The notes under the pieces are model-generated. The model did no database searches, had not been told where the DNA came from, and saw nothing but the letters and a program-made list of their open reading frames with translations. A program made the position numbers and the translations under genes. Shown here piece by piece: positions 56,543-64,000 of a DNA stretch of 64,000 nt. This DNA comes from Clonostachys chloroleuca (Eukaryota; Ascomycota; Sordariomycetes; Hypocreales; Bionectriaceae). The stretch spans positions 12,400,001 through 12,464,000 of the forward strand of contig JBANAY010000004.1 of assembly GCA_037952775.1 (NCBI GenBank), given 5' to 3'. Numbering within the stretch: position 1 is the stretch's first letter; each line of letters starts with the position of its first letter.

Positions 56543-59535
56543 TCAATTGGATCCAGCAAACAACCCCTCCAGCACCAGCTCCCACTTCCTAATCTCCTCC
56601 TCGCTCCCCAGCTGCTCCTCGAGCCACGACACGGCCTTGGAGGCAATCATCTCCCACGCCTCCTTCTCGCCCGCCAGCTTGACGCGGAGGAACACGACGG
56701 CGCACACCGTCGACAGGACGTCCGGGCTGCGGCCGTCGAGGCTCAGCCCCGACCCCTCCGCGGCGACCTTGGCCGCGTCGCGCTTCACGCCAGTAATCTT
56801 CTCCAGCGAATCGGTCCAACCCCAGTTCCCAGAGAACTCCTGCAGGGAGATGATGTCCTGCAGTGTCTGGAGGAGGTGGTCATGAGTCCCACTAGATCCT
56901 CCCGGGTTCCCAGCACTCCTCCCAAGGCTGTCACCGGATGGGAGATACGTGGCACTCATCAATGGGGCAGGAGCACGCGGAGGAGGGGGAGGAGGAGGAG
57001 CACCGCCGAAGGAGGCTGGGGACATCGAACCGAGCGATGCGAAACCAGAAGGGGGGCACTGAACGCGGATGATGCGAACGATGTGGGCGCCGCAGAGGAG
57101 GCAGAAGTGGCACCGAACGCGGATGGAGAAGCACTAAATAAAGTCGAAGCTTGCGGTGCAGCCTGCGCCTGCGGTGCGGCTTTGAACATGGAGGTGAACG
57201 GGTTCATTATCCGCGAAGCTCTGGACGGGGCGGGTGGTGGTGGAGGAGGAGCGGCGCCGGGAGCACCGAATAGACCTCCTGTCGGCCGGGATGCAAGCAT
57301 ACTTGTTTTAGGAGAGCTTGGTGAATATGCAGCTCTTGCTCTTAATTGTCTGCCACCAAGCCCACCACCTCCTGGCGCAGCAGCCCCAAAAGTAGGGGCG
57401 AATGCCATATGGCTGACCAATTCCTTCTCTATAACGGGTTGGGCCTGAGGCTGGGCCTGGTCGTCACCTCCTTCGCTGTCAACCGCGACAAAGGAGCACC
57501 ACTTGCCGCCAACCTGGTAGGTGACGCCCAGACGGACGGCCTCGCGCTCGACCAGGTCGGAGAAGCGGCCGTCGTGCTGCGTCTTGAGAAGCTTGCCGGT
57601 CTTAGAATCCTTAGCGTGGAAGATCCAGCCGCGGCCCTCCTCCAGCTCCTTGACGGCGTTTCGGGCGGCTAGCTGATGGATCATCTCGCCGTTCTCGGGG
57701 AGTACGGTGATCGGGATCTCCAGCTCGAGGGGACCGTGGCGCGAGGTGCCCCTGAGCACGACGGACTTGGCCACCTTGCTTGGTGAGGATTCCGATAGAA
57801 GGACGTAGACGTTGGAGCGGTGGAATGGGAATAATGGGGGGATCTGGTAGGGTGATTGGAGGTAGGTCGGGTTCTTGATATCCGGGAGGTGGTCGAACTT
57901 GCCATCAGCACCAGAGGCATTGGGAGGCTCAGGATCCTCGTTGTCTTTGATGCTATTATCGAAGAGTGAGAGAGTAGGCTTCAGGGCCTGGTAAGCGGGC
58001 GGTTTCTCGGACTCGGTTGCAGTGGCGTCAGAAAATGTTAAGCTTTCAACCTTCTCAACCAGCTCAAAGCCCTCATCGTCATCTTCCTTGTTCTCCGGCT
58101 TTTGCGAGTACTTGATCTCAAGACTATAGTCCGTGATATGTGGGGTCAATGCACCCTTGAGCATTCGCACGACCTTCTTGTCCATCTTCTCGTTGTCGGC
58201 TACAGTCTGAGCGAAGCCATTACCGGCTCGGGCGACACCCTCGATGAGAGCGTGACTAACGCCATGGCCAATTCCAAGGGAGAATATGCGGGTTGCGCCC
58301 TTGGTGCTCGCCACCTGGGCGTTGATCAGCTCAAAGAGCTTCTCTTGGTCCCAAATCTCACCGTCAGTTAGGAGGAACACCTCCAGGTTCATGTCCTCGT
58401 AGCGGCGCTTGAAGGTCTCCTCCACGGGCTGGTACATGTTGGTGCCTCCGAAGTTGGCGGAAAAGGTCTTGACGTAGTTGACGGCCTTGTTGAGGCTGTC
58501 CTGGCTGTACGACTCGGACCTAGGCCACAGGAACTCGTAGCTGCTGCCGAAGCTACAGATGTTGAACTTGACACCGACGGGGAGGGACCTGAGGAAGGTG
58601 TTGAGTGCGTTGATGAGGTTGGGGATCTGCTGCCCGCCGCCCATGCTCCCACTCCGATCACAGACGAAGACAATCTCGGGCTTGTCCGCGGGAAGGTTGA
58701 ACTTGGGAACTAGAGTGGCCATGAGGGCACGCTGGTTGGGGATAGTGGGATGTGTCTCCAGCACCGCGCTCGGGTCGCCGAGCTTAGTTGCGGAAAGCTG
58801 AAGGATGAAGTCCTTGTCCATCTCTGTAGACCCTAGCGATAAAGTTGCCGATGCCTTCTGGAGTGACGGTTCATCCGTACTGGAGTCCGTCGAGCAAGAA
58901 CCAACCTGGACAGATATGGGGTGTGAGGGAGACTGGACCGTCTTGATCGAGGAACCGACTGGAAGCTGAGCATCGACAGTGACCGAGAGCCCTCCGGTAG
59001 CCTGTGCGTTGGAATCCCCATGGGTACCAACGAGTTCTGACGCTGCATATCGAGGCGCAATAAACGTGGGCAGGGTGAACCGCAAGCCGTCAATCTCTGC
59101 GTCATGTTTAAGCTCGCCCAAGTACACAATCTCAATCTTTACCTGGGAGCCGGCCGGGACGTTGCCTATCCTCATGGTGAAGACATCAGAGGCATCGAGG
59201 GACTGGTCAAGTAGACCAGCGGTCTGGCCCTGGCGGACCGCCTCATCATAGGTCTCGCGGGCCTTTTGGCGCTCCTTGACACGGCCATGAATGACACGAT
59301 CGTTGACTGTGCAAGTAAAAGAGACGACAGAAACACCGTCGTAAAGGGGGAACTCGTATCGAAGCTCTTCCAAATTTCGGTCCTTAAGGGGGTTGACAAA
59401 TGTCTGTGTGAGGGATGTGCGTGAGGCGTTGGCGAGGATGAGACTCCGTGCCTCGGTCTTAACAAGGGGGATATATTGGCGTTGGTGGTGGACGAAGATG
59501 AAGCATCCGCACCTATAATGAGCAGCGAATACCAT
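56543..59535 (-). CDS. VIT and von Willebrand factor A domain protein (frameshift near the C terminus)
   Basis: The ATG at 59535 opens an 858-codon frame. The VIT domain (about residues 20-160) shows TLTQTFVNP-like SLTQTFVNPLKDRNLEELRY, YEFPLYDGVSVVSF and ARETYDEAVRQGQTAGLLDQ. The vWA domain (about 290-460) has the metal-binding DRSGSM motif, FGGTNMYQPVEETF and LEVFLLTDGEIWDQ. A low-complexity Ala/Pro/Ser region with Phe-Gly/Phe-Ser repeats follows. The 858-codon frame ends at 56959 in unnatural Leu/Pro/Ser sequence. The next frame, to 56543, instead reads GFASLGSMSPASFGGAPPPPP, then LQDIISLQEFSGNWGW and WLEEQLGSEEEIRKWE, the expected C-terminal domain of this family. One more C in the C6 run (57051-57056 on the plus strand) would unite them at 997 residues. 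The family is related to vWA5A/PARP4-type proteins; function in fungi is unclear. Confidence 0.88.
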
Positions 59536-61228
59536 TGTGACGAAGGACGAGAGGCGATGAACTAAATAGAGTATTGGTGAGATGAAGGGAGAATCAACAC
59601 AGAGATAAAGCAGGCGATCAAGTCAAGTACCCAAGATCAGGCGTTTCTGGTGCCGCAGCTTGCGTCGCAATCTGTGGACCAAAGATCAAACGGATGGGCG
59701 GTTCAGCTTCCTAATCGCTGCGTGTCGGCCAAGTGTGGAAGGACGAAAGAACTTAAGAAAGGATGCCACCAGACGAAAAAGAATCACACAGAGTTTCACG
59801 ATGGTGTAGTGATCAAACAAGATGGACAGATGGATGGACAGATGAGGAGATGCAACTTGGGGATTGTCTGGAAGTGTCTCTTCATATACTGACTACAACT
59901 GCGTCCGCAACGACCAAGGCTGTCCGGTATGACTGGCCTGATTGTCCGTCCTCAACAACGGCAACGTGGTCCGGCTCTGATTGACTGCTTAGTTACGCAC
60001 GCTATTCGCTCTTCGGGTAGCGGTAGTGTAGGCACCAGGCGAGGCTGTCTGCTCAAAACTGCCAGATATGCGGATAGTGCAAGTGAAATCGCGGCGAGGG
60101 AGGCGCTGGCTAAATAGCAGTAGGCAGCCGCACTACAGCGGTGCTCAGCCATGATGAATCACCCGATTGATTAATCAGCCGCAGCAGCCTAGCAGCAGCC
60201 TATTACTGAGCAAGGCGCGGCGGGCCAATCGGTAGCCAGCCCTGGCCGTGGATCTAGTCCTCTTCAAGGCTCTCGAAACGACATCACTAGGCCCCCACCG
60301 CAGTACAAGGCAGACCCGAGCTTGGCACCAGCCTGGTCTGGTTCCATTACCAATTCGCACGGCCGAGGCCCCAGGCAGCAAGCAATTCGACGTGCTTCCC
60401 AGATTGGCAAGTAGTAGCCTTTCCGCGGGTACGGCAAAACTCAAAATTTTCTCCAGGCCCCAGCAATGCCCCGCTGGCGGTGTATCATTGACCTCTGGGT
60501 TATGCGGTTGTGCTGCAATGAGCCCGGCCGCAAGCTTTGAGCACCGCGCTACGTTACGGCTGAACACAAGGGGTTGACCCCCAGCGGGGGCCCCTAGCGA
60601 TGCCACCCCGGACCCTGCAACTTGCCTTGGAACAGAACCTCGCTGCGTTATCGATACGTAGCCTGATAGCTTGCCGCCGCCACTCGCCATCCGCTGCCCC
60701 GTTCTCAACCTCGTCCGTAAGAACAGCGACAGGTTACCAATATGTCAGGCCAACAATTCTGAAAGAACCAATTTGATGTGCAGGCCAATTGCAGAATGAA
60801 ATCAAAAATCAAAAGCTCTGTTTCCGTATTTCGTGTCTGGCAGTTGTGTAAAAAATTCAGATAGCCTCCCATATCTTCCGTGTAATTGATCCCCCAGACA
60901 AAACATAACGGCAGTGTGCCACACTTAGCCGAGCTCCCTGATATTAAAAAAGGAGAGTGAAGAAAGAAATATAAAGAAAGTCCCAAACACAAGAAGCTCG
61001 TCATCATAACCGTAAAAACTCCATTTTCGCGTTCACATGCCGTTAAAATTGTGTTGCCGCCGCCCAACCAGCAAGATTTAGCATTTTCCCACTAGCCGAT
61101 AATCCCATCCTCCCTTCCCCTCATTTCGCCCAGTGAAACCTTGTTATGAAAAAGAAAAAGCAAAGAAGATGAGGAGGAATGGGGAAGAGGTCCGCTCAGA
61201 GCCGGCCGAAGCAGCCTCGGGTTCAAAC
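59536..61228. other. 1.7 kb intergenic region
   Basis: Upstream region of the vWA gene and 3' UTR of the bHLH gene. Open frames are short and motif-free. The right part (60750-61130) is AT-rich and looks like 3' UTR. Confidence 0.5.
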
Positions 61229-62299
61229 TCATTGAGGGATGGGGGCATTGTTGGCCCACATCCCATTATATACATTACCTCCGCCGTCGACTCGCTGCTG
61301 CTGCTGCTGCTGTTGCTGCTGTTGCTCCTGGCGGTACATCATCAGCATCATCTCCAGCCCGGCCACCCGGCTGCGCAGGTGGTGGTTCTCCCTGACGAGC
61401 ACGCCGTTGCTCCTCTCCAGGTGGCCGATGTACTCGGTCGCCTTGCTCAGCACCGTCGCCTTGTTGAGCTTGTGAGCGGGGGGCAGCCCTCCCATACTCT
61501 CCGCCTCGGCGGCCGCCATGGCGTCAGCCTCGTCCATATCACCCCCGTCCCGCTCGACGCGGTGGGCCATGATCCGGAGTGACGGGACCGCGTCGCGGAG
61601 CGCGGCGATCTTGTCGTTCAGGTTGGTTCGGTACCGCTTCTCTATCATGTTGTGGGTTGTCTTTCGAGGTGGCGGATGGGGCTGGGGCGAGGTTGAGGAC
61701 CGCGAGGACGGCGTCGTTGCCGAGCCCGGGGACTTGCGCTTCCGCGGGGAGAAGCGCATATGGCTACTATTTTGGCCCTTCCTGCCCGGGGCGGCTGTCG
61801 TCGTCGTTGTGGCAGGTGGCGTCAGGCGATCGGTCACCAAGGACGGATCCGGCTTCGGCATCTTCAACTTGTCCTTAGGCCTCTTGCCGGCGCCCCCGTC
61901 CTGATTCCGGGGCAGTTCCCTGGGATTTGGCACCGCTTGCGTGTTGCCCGGCGGAGTGGGCTGGAACTGCTCCTGCTTTGGCATGAAGGCAGCGGTTGAC
62001 GCCTGCGTCTCGAAGAGCGGCTGGACCGGGGACTCGTCGTCTTGTCCCAAGAAGCCGCCGCCAAACCTGTCGGTCGCTGACAGCTCGGCCGGGTCTATGT
62101 TTGCGTCTCCATTGAGCATGGAAAGGGGTATGTTGGATAGGTTGACGTCCTCGAAGAGTTCTCTCTTGGGGAAGGTCTCATCATACGGAGACACGGCTAT
62201 TTCATCGTCGCCGGCGAGGAACCAGCCCCCGCCATCGCTGAAGCCATCCGCCACTGGCTGATAAGGGCTTTCGACACGGAAAAAGCAGGGCGACGCCAT
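61229..62299 (-). CDS. SREBP-like basic helix-loop-helix transcription factor without membrane segments
   Basis: A single-exon frame of about 356 residues from the ATG near 62299 (MASPCFFRVESPYQP); the TTG seven codons upstream is not a likely start. The basic region and helix 1 read HNMIEKRYRTNLNDKIAAL. The Tyr in EKRYR is the SREBP hallmark, replacing Arg and altering E-box/SRE recognition. The loop is unusually long and acidic (VERDGGDMDEADAMAAAEAE). Helix 2 is AHKLNKATVLSKATEYIGHL, followed by a leucine zipper (ERSNGVLVRENHHLRSRV) and a poly-Gln tail. A basic nuclear-localisation-like PRKRKSP lies upstream. The protein has no transmembrane helices or SREBP C-terminal domain. It therefore resembles the short, SrbB/SAH-2-like fungal bHLHs that act in hypoxia, sterol or carbon regulation; that parallel is from family knowledge only. 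Confidence 0.88.
   Translation of the reverse strand: MASPCFFRVESPYQPVADGFSDGGGWFLAGDDEIAVSPYDETFPKRELFEDVNLSNIPLSMLNGDANIDPAELSATDRFGGGFLGQDDESPVQPLFETQASTAAFMPKQEQFQPTPPGNTQAVPNPRELPRNQDGGAGKRPKDKLKMPKPDPSLVTDRLTPPATTTTTAAPGRKGQNSSHMRFSPRKRKSPGSATTPSSRSSTSPQPHPPPRKTTHNMIEKRYRTNLNDKIAALRDAVPSLRIMAHRVERDGGDMDEADAMAAAEAESMGGLPPAHKLNKATVLSKATEYIGHLERSNGVLVRENHHLRSRVAGLEMMLMMYRQEQQQQQQQQQQRVDGGGNVYNGMWANNAPIPQ
61296..61328 (+). repeat. CTG/TTG repeat (poly-Gln on minus strand)
   Basis: A CTG/TTG trinucleotide run encodes the C-terminal poly-Gln tract of the bHLH protein on the minus strand. It is probably length-variable. Confidence 0.8.
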
Positions 62300-64000
62300 C
62301 CTTGCAATCGTCGAGCCCAAATCCGGCTGGGTCGTGACGGCGGCAGAGTCACTTCTCTAAGTCTAGGTACCTTTTCTTCTTCCGCACGTTACGTGCCAGT
62401 ACGCTTCCAGGGAGGAGCTAGGATGCAAATCTCGCGTTGGGATATCTACTGATCAAAACGCAAAGGTTAGGGGATCTAATCTTCTGTCCAGTCAATGTCG
62501 GATTGGAATCGCCCCCGAATTGCTGTTCTTTAAGGCTTTGTGGTGCCGAGGCGCTTAACACTGACTAAATCGGGGATAAGAGGAGGGGTTCGGTCGGCAA
62601 AGCACAAGAGGAAAATAGCTGGTATGTGTGTGTTGAGTCCAGGTAAGCCATAGGCGCCTCGCATCCGAGACAAGTGACGGGGTTACAGACAATACTGGAC
62701 TAGAGAGTCGGACAAACTGAACCATGTGGACAGAAAGAGGGGAAGGGGGTTTTCGGGTTTTGTCAAAAGGCAGAATGGATGAATGGCCCAAGCAGAACTG
62801 AGCAAGTATTATAACAGATGAAGGAGATTGGAAGAAGATTATTGGAAGCATCTACTCCACCATCAAAGACCGGACTAGACCCATTGAACCCTGCCTCGCA
62901 CGGGCAGATTGACAGCGATGATGGCAGCGGCACGACGGGCTGTCCTTCCCCTCACCTCCCTCTCGCATGGTATGCAGATGGGAGAGAAGAAGGGTGTACT
63001 CTGTACCTATCCTCGATTCGATCCCATCGATTTGGCCATGTCATATCCCAAGCTTGAACAGCTGGTGAGTACAAGGTGTATGGGGCTAGCCAGGCCTACG
63101 ACAAGGGCCTAGGACAAGGCAGGGTCACGGCACACGGGGCAGCGAGGCCAACGCCGGGCATCATTGGCCAAAGAGGCAATGAATGTCTGGCGGGACCCGG
63201 TAGCTGCAGATAAGGAGGCAGAAACGTGGACAAAAGCAGAGGGCCAGAGGTGGGGAGAGAGCCCAGCAGGTGGCCGCCGACCCTGGCCAAGACGGCAGAA
63301 AGGATGCCCAACAGCTCAAGGAAGCGATTTGCACGCACCTCCAACTCGACGGTTTGTGGACGGGGCTTCGCGTTCACAGTGTGGGTGGGTAAAGGTTGTT
63401 ACGGCAGGCAAGGCCAAGGCAAGGAGGGGAGGCAGGGAGGGACGGATGGGGGACTGGATAGGCTGGACGAGGAGGCCAAGGGACGGGCGGGCGTTAGGTG
63501 AAAGTGACAGCTCAGTGGCTTCGGGTGTGATGAATACGCCGCGAAGGCAGTCTGACGCAAAACTCAAAACGTAAACAGAAAAAAAAATAAGTACCTGGCT
63601 ACATGAATGTGAAAATTCAGATTGACACGGAAGCATCACACCCCATGCCCCTTTTGCCCCCTTCCCCCCGCCGCCCAGCCGACGCCTCGGTTGGCTCATG
63701 TTTGAGACTGAGAGGCACACTGCGACTGGATAACTGTTCCTGGAGGCGAAGCTGGCCCAGCTTATTATACATACTGTATAGAGGAGGGAGCTCCATCCTC
63801 TGCTCAAAGGGTCCAAGTAGGCGAAGATCTACAGCCTGGCCACCCTTGGCGATGGAGGCACTAGACTGAGGACTAGTGTACGGCTCTGGCAGGGACCAGC
63901 ACGAGCACGGGCACCAGTAGCAGCATCGACTGCGAGTGTGGTGGAGGTACTCGGCCAAGAGGGCGGGTACAGCCAGGTCAAGACCATGTAGCCCCCTTGG
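62300..64000. other. Upstream region of the bHLH gene to the window end
   Basis: About 1.7 kb. An AGGTACCT octamer is at 62365-62372, roughly 65 bases upstream of the bHLH start. Open frames on both strands (for example 63164-63574 plus and 63316-63816 minus) overlap each other, with no motif. I support no gene; this is probably a long promoter and leader. Confidence 0.5.

Noticed and set aside
56417..57448. 343-codon plus-strand frame rich in Ala/Gly/Arg
   Set aside because: It lies antisense to the C-terminal part of the vWA gene, which has family sequence. Opened by GC-rich low-complexity codons.
1..64000. Biosynthetic cluster, mobile element or CRISPR array
   Set aside because: No synthase, transporter-oxidase group, transposase, reverse transcriptase, long terminal repeat pair or spaced direct repeat array was seen.

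Overview
This 64 kb window is nuclear DNA of a filamentous ascomycete (Pezizomycotina). A Sordariomycete-type genome is my best guess, by inference. The evidence is short GT-AG introns of about 50-110 nt splitting conserved proteins, a HET-domain gene, two Zn(II)2Cys6 regulators, a SAGA subunit (Spt8), a peroxin 16, a BtgC-type wall glucanase and a nuclear tRNA-Gly with a small anticodon-loop intron. Gene density is low, with several 3-6 kb stretches that carry no convincing gene.

Layout, left to right. 0-4 kb: the 3' end of a Brr6/Brl1-like nuclear-envelope gene (+) converges on an intact eleven-exon glutamine-dependent NAD+ synthetase (-). 5.8-10.6 kb: a five-exon Zn2Cys6 regulator (+) and PEX16 (+). 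10.6-16 kb: gene-poor, ending in a CT-rich leader. 16-18 kb: a C2H2 zinc-finger regulator (+). 21.4-23.8 kb: SPT8 (+). 24.1-26.5 kb: a HET-domain gene (-) interrupted by one in-frame stop. 27.3-28.1 kb: a basic, disordered protein (-). 29-29.6 kb: a doubtful Cys-rich small gene. 30.5-33.9 kb: an NFX1-type superfamily 1 helicase (-). 34-40 kb: gene-poor. 40.1-42.9 kb: a second Zn2Cys6 regulator (+) whose zinc cluster is split by a long intron. 44 kb: a small secreted basic protein (-). 45-47 kb: an F-box gene with a disrupted N terminus (+). 47.4 kb: tRNA-Gly(GCC). 51-53 kb: a BtgC-like GH17 glucanase (+). 55-56 kb: a multi-pass membrane protein (+). 56.5-59.5 kb: a VIT/vWA protein (-) with a homopolymer frameshift. 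61-62.3 kb: a short SREBP-like bHLH regulator (-).

The genes look like ordinary housekeeping (NAD synthesis, peroxisome biogenesis, SAGA, wall remodelling) mixed with regulators and a few lineage-type accessory genes. I see no biosynthetic cluster, no intact transposon, no CRISPR and no convincing novel multigene system. The most informative anomalies are four reading-frame breaks: a nonsense codon in the HET gene, paired compensating indels in the F-box gene, a C-run frameshift in the vWA gene, and an unexplained frame change in SPT8. Also notable are an octamer, AGGTACCT, that recurs only between genes, and a 26-base G tract.
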